64,000 nucleotides of DNA from Candidatus Siliceabacter maunaloa. Lineage in GTDB: Bacteria > Actinomycetota > Thermoleophilia > Solirubrobacterales > Solirubrobacteraceae. Under the pieces are notes generated by a model. That model saw only the letters and a program-made list of their open reading frames with translations, made no database searches and was not told where the DNA came from. This document shows, one piece after another, positions 27,287 to 34,683 of the stretch (positions are counted from its first letter, which is position 1; every line of letters begins with the position of its first letter). A program made the translations under genes and the position numbers. The stretch covers positions 81,066-145,065 of the forward strand of contig JANDLV010000003.1 in the NCBI GenBank assembly GCA_024330185.1, read 5' to 3'.

Positions 27287-27518
27287 GAATCCAGGACGAC
27301 GACATCACCACACTTCTACGCAATCCCGCCTCTCCCGACGCTGACGCGAGCGACCTGCGAGGCATCGACGACGCGATGCGCGCCAGCGCTACCACCGATC
27401 TGAAGCTGGCCGACCGGGTGGCCGAGAGGCTCAGCCGCCGTAGCGGGCCTTGTCGGCGACGACGCGACGCCGACAAGCCGGCACCTTCTCACGCCCACAC
27501 GCCCTCCGGGGCCTGCTT
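27287..27518. other. Gene-poor region
   Basis: 232 bases after the metallophosphoesterase; no gene recognised. It may be the 3' part of the degraded group II intron upstream of domain V, but no reverse transcriptase motif is visible. Confidence 0.4.
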
Positions 27519-27551
27519 GAGCCGGGTGCGATGAAAGCCGCACGTCCGGTT
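27519..27551 (+). ncRNA. Group II intron domain V remnant
   Basis: The stretch GAGCCGGGTGCGATG followed by AAAGCCGCACGTCCGGTT has the size and pattern of group II intron domain V. It starts with the catalytic AGC triad (27520-27522), has an outer stem GAGCCGG/CCGGTT, an inner stem GTGCG/CGCAC and a GAAA-containing loop. No intron-encoded reverse transcriptase frame, 5' GTGCG end or clean domain VI/3' splice site is evident, so this is the ribozyme tail of a decayed intron. Confidence 0.65.
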
Positions 27552-27844
27552 GTATTGGAGGTTCACGCGATTCACCCGTCCGGCCATTTCCCTCGCCTGT
27601 GGCCCCTGGGTGGAACGGGCGCCCTTGGGCTTCTCCCCCGAGCTTCGAACCCCGCCGACCAAGAGCCAACGACGCACGTCAGGGTGAGGACGGGCCTTGA
27701 GCACAAGCCCGGGACTACGCTCCCGACATCAGCCGAACCTCCAATCCGCGCATCCACTCGTAAACGTGCGACCTCGCGTCGCACCGAAAGCCTCTGATTA
27801 TGTTGAGCGGATCACCACCCGAAACCGCGCTCTGCAAGAACAAC
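27552..27844. other. Gene-poor region
   Basis: 293 bases between the intron domain V and the IS66 remnant. Possible domain VI and intron 3' end at the left; otherwise nothing recognised. Confidence 0.4.
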
Positions 27845-28050
27845 CTATGTGGATTTCCACATAACGGGATCTGAGGGGGCGTGGGCGCTGAGCAGGTCGA
27901 TGAGGTAGGCGTGCAGGGAGCGGCGTTGGAGGCGGCAGGTGGTGTGGGCGGAGAGCAGGCGGTCGGTGCGCTTGCTCACCGCCGGTGGACTGGCTGCCCA
28001 GGCTGAGCTTGCGGGCGATGACGGCGCCGCGCAGGGCGCGGTCAGGTAGC
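27845..28050 (-). pseudogene. IS66-family transposase C-terminal remnant
   Basis: The minus strand gives DRALRGAVIARKLSLGSQS then, after a one-base frameshift, DRLLSAHTTCRLQRRSLHAY LIDLLSAHAPSDPVMWKST before a stop. This matches the conserved end of IS66 TnpC (AERALR..VI.RK.S.G.QS...LLS...TCR.QGRS...YL...L.AH). Only ~65 of about 500 residues remain; no inverted repeats found. Confidence 0.6.
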
Positions 28051-28138
28051 GGTGGCGACCCCGCCCCGCTGCTGTCCTGACCGACGGCGCACCGGGGCAC
28101 TGACCGCTACTCAGGTCCGCCCCTGCCCCACGTTCGGA

Positions 28139-28360
28139 TCAGCGGCTTCCGGCCTCGACGGCAGGGGCACGAGGAGAGCCCCCTTGCGCGCCCAAGGTCA
28201 GGCTTATCGCAGCAGTGTAGATGGCTATAACATAAAGGCAGAGGAGGCCCATAGCCAACACTCTACGACGGCCCCTGAGCCGAACCAAAGTCCACCAGCC
28301 GACGGCAATAGGACCGACAACGGCCAGCAGCACGGCCAGGATCGAGCCGATGGCGCTCAT
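28139..28360 (-). CDS. Small two-helix membrane protein
   Basis: 73 residues: MSAIGSILAVLLAVVGPIAVGWW, a basic loop (RLRGRRR) and AMGLLCLYVIAIYTAAISLTL. It lies 22 bases downstream of the secreted protein gene on the same strand, so likely cotranscribed and possibly a membrane partner. Lower G+C than the surroundings. Function not recognised. Confidence 0.55.
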   Translation of the reverse strand: MSAIGSILAVLLAVVGPIAVGWWTLVRLRGRRRVLAMGLLCLYVIAIYTAAISLTLGAQGGSPRAPAVEAGSR

Positions 28361-28382
28361 AGCTCGAAAGCTTCCATCGACA

Positions 28383-29138
28383 TCAGTAGTAATAGTATTG
28401 ACCGTTGCCGTACCTGTCGACCCTCAGTTCAAACCCGTGGCTCTCTGCGAGCGGGAAGCCCTTGAAAGCAAAGGCCACCTTAAAGGCGACGGCCGATGAG
28501 GTGTAGTAATACGGTGCGCCCGCGCCGTTGTTGAAGAGGGTGCCGCAGGCTTCAGTGGTGACGGAAAAGCCAATCCCGCGGCTGTTGCAGGATGTTCTAT
28601 CCCAGTACAGGTCTTGGCACATGACGCCGTGGTACCAGTAGGAAGCCTCTTGGCGCCAGAACACCCCTCCAGTGGCGTCACTTATATAATACACCGCCGG
28701 GCCCGCGGTGTACCATGCGGTGCCGCAGGCATAGCCGGGACCCGCGTAGCTCCCACCATCACAGGGTCGGCCAGGACTGCCCCCGACGCAGATATTGTCC
28801 GGCGCCATGGTGGTGGAGGTGCTCGTCCCTTGGCGAGTGGCATCGCTGTTGTCGCGCTTTGCGAAGCGAGGCGCCTGGAGGGTGATCCGGAGCAGGCACG
28901 GAAGCTCCGGGTCGCGCGCGCGAAGATACTCGCACTGCTTTGGGCCCGCCGGGACGGTAAACGTCTCGGAAGCTGAACCGACGGTCGTCTCTGCCGCTGC
29001 GGAGGAAGCCGCGAGGAGGAGCGCTGCAGCCTGCAGAGCCAAGGCTGCGGCCAACCATCGGAGTCTTCCGCTCGATCTCCACTGGGGCCGATAAACGTTT
29101 AGAGTTCGCTCGCGAGCAAAAGGTGATGACTGGAACAA
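28383..29138 (-). CDS. Secreted Tyr/Gly/Cys-rich protein
   Basis: 251 residues at most. A signal peptide (RLRWLAAALALQAAALLLAASSAAAE) precedes a Cys-containing region (CEYLRARDPELPCLLRI, APDNICVGGSPGRPCDGGSY, YACGTAWY, VMCQDLYWDRTSCNSRG). The C-terminal half is aromatic and Gly-rich, ending YGNGQYYYY. Eight or more Cys suggest disulfides. G+C is lower than the average of the window, suggesting recent acquisition. A later in-frame start is possible because the first 20 residues precede the n-region. No known family. Confidence 0.7.
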   Translation of the reverse strand: MFQSSPFARERTLNVYRPQWRSSGRLRWLAAALALQAAALLLAASSAAAETTVGSASETFTVPAGPKQCEYLRARDPELPCLLRITLQAPRFAKRDNSDATRQGTSTSTTMAPDNICVGGSPGRPCDGGSYAGPGYACGTAWYTAGPAVYYISDATGGVFWRQEASYWYHGVMCQDLYWDRTSCNSRGIGFSVTTEACGTLFNNGAGAPYYYTSSAVAFKVAFAFKGFPLAESHGFELRVDRYGNGQYYYY

Positions 29139-29148
29139 TGTTAATCCC

Positions 29149-29200
29149 CAGACTCGCTTGCCTTTGCCAGACTCGCTTGCCTTTGCCAGACTCCCTTTGG
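29149..29200. repeat. Short tandem repeat, 19-base unit
   Basis: CAGACTCGCTTGCCTTTGC occurs twice back to back (29149-29167, 29168-29186) and a partial third copy (CAGACTCCCTTTGG) follows. It lies just upstream of the secreted Tyr-rich protein, in its presumed promoter region. Confidence 0.8.
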
Positions 29201-29251
29201 TTTGGCCCGAGGGTACAGGACATCACGTTACCGAGTAAGTGGCTCGCACAC

Positions 29252-30112
29252 CTAGGCGAAGCGCAGCACGTCCTCCTCGGCGTAGTGGTCGCTGATGACC
29301 TCGGCCGTGGGGAGTCCGGGGAGCTGGAGCGCGTCGCCGGTGTAGAGCCTCGCGCTGACCGGGGCGAACCCGTCGGCGAGCACGTAGTCGATCTTCGGGC
29401 GCCGCGGATCCACCGCAGCGGCGCCCATGTCCTTCAGCGGCGCGAACAGGGCGCGCACCCGGGCGTCCGCCCGGGCCTGGAGCAGGTCGGGGTGCTCGAC
29501 GGTGCGGGTGTTGAGGTCGCCGGTCACGATCACCGGGCCGTGGCGCCGGGCGGCGTGCGCCCGCCCGAAGAACTCCCTTGCCTGCACGACCCGCAGGTCC
29601 GCCTCTGCCGACAGATGGGTGTTGAGGACGGTGAAGACCCGACCACAGCGCTCGTCGCGCAGCCGGGCCTCGTTGAACATGCGCAGCTCGGCGAGCTGGC
29701 GGTGGTCGGGGCGTCCCCGGCCACGGGCCGCTCGCCACAGGGCCCCGATGATGCCCCGCAGCTGGCCGGCGATCAGATAGCGCGACCGCCGGCTGAGCAC
29801 CTGGAAGCGCTGCGGGATGAGCAGGGCGTTGCCCTGACCGGGCCGCTGGATGTGGACGAGCCGAAACCGCCCGTTCGCGGCGGCGTGCTTCAGCGCCCTG
29901 GCCTGCTGCGAGCCGACCTCCTGGAGCGCGAGGATCGGCGCCTCCGACCGCCCCTCGATGACCTCCCGGTAGAAGGGGAGCTCGAGGAACGCGCGCTGCG
30001 CGGTCTTGATCCGCGGGTTGCCGGCCGCCGTGTTGAACGTGATCACGCGGAGGTGGTCGGGCGCGTGCTCGGGCCCCGCCGCGCCGAGGGGGCTTGTCGC
30101 AGGCGCGGCCAC
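29252..30112 (-). CDS. Endonuclease/exonuclease/phosphatase-family protein
   Basis: 286 residues. EEP-fold motifs: LRVITFNTAAGNP, ILALQEVGSQQ (catalytic Glu), VLNTHLSAEADL, VIVTGDLNTRTVEH (Asp/Asn), KIDYVLADG and a C-terminal SDHYAEEDVL (Asp-His). No signal peptide. It could hydrolyse phosphodiesters in lipids, inositol or nucleic acid. It begins 8 bases after the stop of the patatin-like gene and is the last gene of the long operon. Confidence 0.85.
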   Translation of the reverse strand: MAAPATSPLGAAGPEHAPDHLRVITFNTAAGNPRIKTAQRAFLELPFYREVIEGRSEAPILALQEVGSQQARALKHAAANGRFRLVHIQRPGQGNALLIPQRFQVLSRRSRYLIAGQLRGIIGALWRAARGRGRPDHRQLAELRMFNEARLRDERCGRVFTVLNTHLSAEADLRVVQAREFFGRAHAARRHGPVIVTGDLNTRTVEHPDLLQARADARVRALFAPLKDMGAAAVDPRRPKIDYVLADGFAPVSARLYTGDALQLPGLPTAEVISDHYAEEDVLRFA

Positions 30113-30120
30113 CGCCGGGC

Positions 30121-31602
30121 TCAGTGGTCCCCGGCCTGGGGAGCGGGGTCAAGGTCCGTGCTCGGGCTCCCGAGCAGCTCGGCGGCCATGACCCGTTCGA
30201 ACGCGGCGGCGCTCGTCAGCCGGCGGCGCACGGAGGGGACGTTCATGACGATCGGCAGGGGCAGCGGGCCCGTCCGGCCGGCATCGGGCCGCAGTTGCCC
30301 CTCGTCGACCAGCGTCCCGCCGGTGCCCTCGCGCAGCTCGACGCTCAGGCGCCGCAGCGAGCGCAGCCGCTGGGCGAGCGATCCGTCGCGGGGCGCCTCG
30401 CGACGCCCGCGCAGCACCAGCTCGCGTCCGCCGACCTCGAAGGCGCCCTCGTAGACCAGCGCGCCGGCCTCCAGTGCGGCGCGCCCGTCGTGCAGCAGGG
30501 CGTCACCGACGCCCCGTGCCCGGACCCGCCCGACCAGGCGCGCCTCCCGGCGCGGTCCCGCGACGAACGCCGCCGCGTCGGGCACCTCGGCGACGAGCTG
30601 GATGCGACCGAGGGGGCCGGAGTACCGCTCGCGCCAGAAGACCCGGACGCCGGGCTCCTCCATCCTCGTCGCCTCCGGCGTCAGCCCGACGCCGCGGTCG
30701 CCGTCCATGGTGGCGAGGTAGCGGCGAGCGTCGCGGTAGCCCATCGCGACCAAAGTCGCCGCGTCGATCCGCCCCAGGAAGAAGGCGGGATCGAGCGGGA
30801 TCGGGTGGTGGGGCTTGACGACGTGGACGATCACCGGGTGGCGCTGCCCGTAGGGCGAGTGCCCGGCGCGGATCGCGGCGTTCAGGTCGGCGATGCGGTC
30901 GAGCTCCTCGAAGAGCACGCCGTTGGCGCTCTGCTCGATCATGTGGACGTACTGGTGGAACGGGCCGTCGCGATAGGCGGGGGTGTTGCCGATGCACCAC
31001 AGGAGCCACAGCTCCTCGGCGCCGCGCTTGACGGCACCCATGAGGTTGGCGTCCTTGATCCACACGGCGTCGACGTAGGGGATTCCGCCCCGCCGGACCG
31101 CCGGCATGGCCATCGGCAGCGAGATGCCCGCCACGAGCACGTCGAGGTCGACTTCGCGGTGCCCGATCGCCTCGTTGGTCTTGGCCGCGTGGTTGCAGAC
31201 GTTGAAGGTCCCCTCGATCCCGCGCGCGGAGCGAATCGCATCGACGTCGATACCCAGATGGGGGAAGACGCGATCCACGATCCCGTCGGCGCCGGCGAAC
31301 CCGGACAGGCGCGGGGCGCGCAGGTACTCGCGCAGCGCGAGCGGGGACGCGAAGTCGCGCACCCGCAGGCTCCGCCACCGGTCCGACATCTCGCGCGGCG
31401 CACGACCCGACAGGAGCATCGCCAGGTTGATCGTGCCGCCCGATGTTCCGTCGGCGTGAGCGAAGGCGAGCCCTGACTCCTCGAGTGCGCAGAGGACCCC
31501 AGCCTGCCAGGCGACGCGCATGCCCCCGCCCGCGAGGATCAGCGACCGTCGCGGCGCGTCGCGGTCCGCAGGGTCGGCGGCGAGGGCGGGGGTGTGCTCC
31601 AT
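30121..31602 (-). CDS. Patatin-like acylhydrolase with long C-terminal domain
   Basis: 493 residues. The oxyanion motif is SLILAGGGMRVAWQAGVLCAL and the nucleophile motif is ADGTSGGTINLAML. The DGG/DG motif is divergent (VDAVWIKDANLMG), so the Asp may be in a non-canonical context. A further ~200 residues (LPIVMNVPSVRRRLTSAAAF) have no known domain. It is distinct from the patatin at 13.6 kb. It is in the long operon, 21 bases after the frameshifted membrane gene, and lies ahead of the EEP gene. Confidence 0.8.
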   Translation of the reverse strand: MEHTPALAADPADRDAPRRSLILAGGGMRVAWQAGVLCALEESGLAFAHADGTSGGTINLAMLLSGRAPREMSDRWRSLRVRDFASPLALREYLRAPRLSGFAGADGIVDRVFPHLGIDVDAIRSARGIEGTFNVCNHAAKTNEAIGHREVDLDVLVAGISLPMAMPAVRRGGIPYVDAVWIKDANLMGAVKRGAEELWLLWCIGNTPAYRDGPFHQYVHMIEQSANGVLFEELDRIADLNAAIRAGHSPYGQRHPVIVHVVKPHHPIPLDPAFFLGRIDAATLVAMGYRDARRYLATMDGDRGVGLTPEATRMEEPGVRVFWRERYSGPLGRIQLVAEVPDAAAFVAGPRREARLVGRVRARGVGDALLHDGRAALEAGALVYEGAFEVGGRELVLRGRREAPRDGSLAQRLRSLRRLSVELREGTGGTLVDEGQLRPDAGRTGPLPLPIVMNVPSVRRRLTSAAAFERVMAAELLGSPSTDLDPAPQAGDH

Positions 31603-31623
31603 CGTGCCCTGGTCCCCGCAGCG

Positions 31624-31895
31624 CTAGCGCCGCAGCGTCGAGCGGGTGTGGGCGAAGATCAGGACGAGGCCGACGAGCTCGGAGCCGCCGAAGGCATAGG
31701 CGTTGGCGCGCGGCCGTCCATCGACCGCGCGCCCCAGGCCCCGCGCCGCGATCCCGCAGGCCATCAGCGAGACGAAGAGCCGGTTGGTGGGGGCGCGAGC
31801 ACCGCGCCCAGCGCTCCCGCGACGACGCACAGCCCGGTGTAGCCGTAGAAGAACGCGTCGCTCGCCACGCCCAGCGCGCCGCGCCGATGCCTCAC
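31624..31895 (-). pseudogene. Frameshifted small membrane protein
   Basis: GTG at 31895 overlaps the previous stop (GTGA) and reads RHRRGALGVASDAFFYGYTG and LCVVAGALGAVLAPPPTGSS before a premature stop. Deleting one C in the run near 31790 continues the helix as APTNRLFVSLMACGIAARG and FGGSELVGLVLIFAHTRSTL to a stop at 31624. So about 90 residues with three membrane helices, broken by a homopolymer frameshift (real or a sequencing error). No known family. Confidence 0.65.
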
Positions 31896-32266
31896 CGCGT
31901 CCGCCGCCAGTGCTCCGCCGCGAGCAGGCCCGGCAGGAGATCGAAGAACGCGACGCCCAGCGCGAGCGGCGAGAAGATCCGCCGCCTGACGCCCAGCCCG
32001 ACCGCCACGGCGGCGCCGAGCTTCTGGAGCGCTGCCCAGAACACGATGATCGGTTGGCGCCCCGGCCGCAGGAGCGCGTTCAGCAGGCCGCCTCCCACGA
32101 CCACCATGAACATGCCGACCGTGGCGAAGAGGTGGCGCGCCGCCGCGTCGTCCTGCGCCCTGAGCGCCCGGAGCAGGCGCGCCGGCGCCAGTGCCTGCAC
32201 GGCGCCGGAGACCACGGTGAGGGCCGAGATGGCGATGAGCGCCCGGCGGATGAGCGAGTCGGACAT
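31892..32266 (-). CDS. Small membrane protein
   Basis: 124 residues with three to four hydrophobic helices (ALIAISALTVVSGAVQAL, ATVGMFMVVVGGGLLNALL, VFWAALQKLGAAVAVGLGV, ALGVAFFDLLPGLLAA). Short start MSDSLIRR. One base separates its ATG from the stop of the upstream DUF1772-like gene, so it is part of the coupled operon. Function unknown. Confidence 0.75.
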   Translation of the reverse strand: MSDSLIRRALIAISALTVVSGAVQALAPARLLRALRAQDDAAARHLFATVGMFMVVVGGGLLNALLRPGRQPIIVFWAALQKLGAAVAVGLGVRRRIFSPLALGVAFFDLLPGLLAAEHWRRTR

Positions 32267-32267
32267 A

Positions 32268-32732
32268 TCAGGCCGCCTTCAGGACGAAGTAGAGGGCGAC
32301 GGCGACCCACTGCACGGTCCACAGCGACACCCGGGCCACGTTGAGGCGCATCCACTTCCCCAGCACCACGTGCAGGCGGTCCTGGTCGGTGACGCCGGCC
32401 GTGAGCTCCTTGTTGTACGGGAAGATGAACAGCAGGGTCAGCGCCGTGGCCGCGATCACCGCGCCCAGGTAGACGATCGGCACCCACACGTACTCGCTGC
32501 CGGCCTCGCCGACCACGAGGACCGCCGCGGCGGCCATCATCGCGACGGTCATGAAGGTGAAGAACCGGGTCGCGTTGCGGACCGGCTCCACGAACGGCAG
32601 CCTGTAGGTCTGCGGGGTCAGTTGCGCCGCGAGGGGGAACGAGAACAGGACCAGCGACCAACCCGTGCCCAGGTACATCGACGCGAACAGCAGCATGAAC
32701 GCGGCGACGACGATGTCGACGGTCTCGCTCAT
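32268..32732 (-). CDS. DUF1772-like membrane protein
   Basis: 155 codons with four hydrophobic helices: VDIVVAAFMLLFASMYLGTG, FFTFMTVAMMAAAAVLVVG, IVYLGAVIAATALTLLFIFP and VSLWTVQWVAVALYFVL. A conserved-looking stretch FPYNKELTAGVTDQDRLHVVLGKWMRLN lies between helices three and four. It resembles anthrone oxygenase/DUF1772 proteins only loosely. The ATG overlaps the stop of the acetoacetate decarboxylase-like gene. Confidence 0.7.
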   Translation of the reverse strand: MSETVDIVVAAFMLLFASMYLGTGWSLVLFSFPLAAQLTPQTYRLPFVEPVRNATRFFTFMTVAMMAAAAVLVVGEAGSEYVWVPIVYLGAVIAATALTLLFIFPYNKELTAGVTDQDRLHVVLGKWMRLNVARVSLWTVQWVAVALYFVLKAA

Positions 32733-33640
32733 CGGGGGGCGGACGCGACGCGTCGCGCGCCGTCCTGGGCGAGCGCCGGATCGTTTGGCGGCGGGAGCCA
32801 GTCCCGGCCCTGGCCCAGCCCGACGACGCTCTCGAGCCCTTCCGGGGCCTCGGCGGGCGGGTGGTCGTACTGCAGGAACCAGCTCTCGACGTGGTCGTCG
32901 AGCGTGCCGGCTGTCTCGGGCAGCCAGGCGGTGAGGATCGGACGCTGCGAGATGTCCAGCTCCTTGAGCGGGGCCAGGCGAGGGTGGTCGCCGATGACCA
33001 GGCGTGCCGCACGTCTGAACGGCAGGTTGATCCCCGCCTTGCCGCGGAAGTGGATGAAGGACTTCATCAGCATCCCGCGGAAGGCGCAGTAGTTCACCGC
33101 CGCCGCGCTCACCGGCAGGGCCGCGAACCGCGGCCGGTCGATCTCGATGCGCATCGCGAGCCGGCCGTCGAGGTCGTACTGGCTCGACACCGTGCGCTTG
33201 GAGATCACGAAGTCGAGGTTGGCCTGGTGCTTGGGCATCCCCCAGATGCCCTTGCCCCCCTTGACCGAGATCTCCGTGCTGACCGGTAGGTCGAAGACGT
33301 ACTGCCCGGTCGCGTAGCGGCGAGTGAGCAGCGCGGGCAGCAGCGCGGGGCCCGGGCGCTCCCCATGGGTGCAGGCGATGGCGATCGAGAACTCGACGTA
33401 GCGCCCGATGTCGGTCACCTCGTAGTTCACGACCGTGACCACCAGTGCCCCACGGCTGCCCCAGATGCGCAGAGGATGCACCTCCTCGCCGGGGATCAGC
33501 TCCGCCGCCCGCCGGGCGTCGATCGGGAAGATCGCCATCAGCGAGGGCGAGTCCTCGGAGTTGACCGGCAGCGCGAACCGGATGCCGTCGACCAGCGCGC
33601 AGCGTCCCGCCTGTCGGCGCAGGCGCTTGGGAATCCTCAT
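32729..33640 (-). CDS. Acetoacetate decarboxylase-like protein
   Basis: 304 codons of the ADC fold: SLMAIFPIDARRAAELIPGEE, VTVVNYEVTDIGRYVEFSIAIAC, STEISVKGGKGIWGMPKHQANL, ... MLMKSFIHFRGKAGINLPF. In acetoacetate decarboxylase a Lys forms the Schiff base; the lysine of VKGGKGIWGMPKH is in the right region, but I cannot confirm it. The members with this size may be hydratase/aldolase-like. Coupled by ATGA to the upstream hydrolase and downstream membrane gene. Cytoplasmic; substrate unknown. Confidence 0.75.
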   Translation of the reverse strand: MRIPKRLRRQAGRCALVDGIRFALPVNSEDSPSLMAIFPIDARRAAELIPGEEVHPLRIWGSRGALVVTVVNYEVTDIGRYVEFSIAIACTHGERPGPALLPALLTRRYATGQYVFDLPVSTEISVKGGKGIWGMPKHQANLDFVISKRTVSSQYDLDGRLAMRIEIDRPRFAALPVSAAAVNYCAFRGMLMKSFIHFRGKAGINLPFRRAARLVIGDHPRLAPLKELDISQRPILTAWLPETAGTLDDHVESWFLQYDHPPAEAPEGLESVVGLGQGRDWLPPPNDPALAQDGARRVASAPR

Positions 33641-34683
33641 CTGCCGGCCCCCTTCTCGAGCTCGTTGACGATGACCGGGAAGATGTCCTCGTCGGCACGG
33701 CGGCCCATGAAGACGTCGAGGTGCCCGTAGCCGTGGAGGACGTGCGTGGAGTGACGGCCGGGGGCGTGACGCTCGAACCACTCGTAGCTGCGCTGCTGGC
33801 TCTCGGGCAGGAAGCATCCGTTGCGGTCCCCGGCAAGGAAGGAGAAGCGCGCGTCGGTCTGGGGCGGCCCGGCCACGAAGCTCTCGGGAAGCTCGGGGCG
33901 TTCGTCGACCCCGATCAGGTGTCCGGCGCGGACGCACGCCAGCATCTGCGCGAAGAACGTGAGCGGCACGTCGCCGAACTCCTCCTTGAGCCACTCGTGG
34001 GTCTCGGGGCTGAGGTTCTCGTGGCGCCAGAGCGTCGGGAATCCCGCCCCGTAGGTGAAGCTCGCCAGCCTGCAGACGTCGTTGTCGCACTCGCGGTGCG
34101 TCGCCAGGACGAACCCGTGGAGCAGCTTTGGGAGGATCCACGGTGCGCCGCTCACGCCCCACCCGGGGTTGAGGTAGCCCAGAACGCGGGCCGCCGGGGG
34201 GATCGCCACGCGCAGCTTGGCCTCCGCGAGCCGCGGCACGACCGGATGGAGGGTCACCGCGTTGGCGACGACGGTCTTGACCTCGGGGACGAGCCCCGCG
34301 ACCGCCGACATCACGAAGCTCGTCGAGCCTTGGCAGTGGATCACCGCCTGGACGTCGTCGGCGCCGGTCTCCTCGACCACCTTGCGCACCGCGTGGGGGT
34401 GGTCGAAGACCGCCGCCTGATCGAGCGTCCAGCGGTTGTGTGCGATGTCGATGCTGGCCCGCCAGTTCTCGAGCCACACGTCGTAGCCCTCGTCGACGAG
34501 GACATCGACGAGCGTCCGGCGGTTGGGGGCCCGGTAGATGTTGGCCCGTACGCCAGCGCCGTGGACGAGCAGCACGGGCCCCTTGGCCGGGGCGTGGCCA
34601 CCCGTGACGTGGATGAGGTTGCACTCCAGCCCATCGCCGGCCGTGAACGGCACGACCCGGTCGGCGTGGCCGTTGGCGTTCAT
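33637..34683 (-). CDS. Alpha/beta hydrolase
   Basis: 348 residues. The oxyanion motif is VLLVHGAGVRANIYR, the nucleophile elbow is VIHCQGSTSFVMSAV (GxSxS variant) and the catalytic His is in HGYGHLDVFMG. A long lid with CRLASFTYGAGFPTLWRHENL inserts after the elbow. Similar proteins are fused to, or adjacent to, cholesterol-oxidase-like GMC enzymes in other bacteria. Here its start follows the GMC stop with a 4-base overlap and its stop overlaps the decarboxylase-like start. Confidence 0.85.
   Translation of the reverse strand: MNANGHADRVVPFTAGDGLECNLIHVTGGHAPAKGPVLLVHGAGVRANIYRAPNRRTLVDVLVDEGYDVWLENWRASIDIAHNRWTLDQAAVFDHPHAVRKVVEETGADDVQAVIHCQGSTSFVMSAVAGLVPEVKTVVANAVTLHPVVPRLAEAKLRVAIPPAARVLGYLNPGWGVSGAPWILPKLLHGFVLATHRECDNDVCRLASFTYGAGFPTLWRHENLSPETHEWLKEEFGDVPLTFFAQMLACVRAGHLIGVDERPELPESFVAGPPQTDARFSFLAGDRNGCFLPESQQRSYEWFERHAPGRHSTHVLHGYGHLDVFMGRRADEDIFPVIVNELEKGAGR

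Noticed and set aside
27638..27664. Possible tRNA T-arm (TTCGAA in GC-rich stem)
   Set aside because: The flanks do not form an acceptor stem, D-arm or anticodon arm on either strand.
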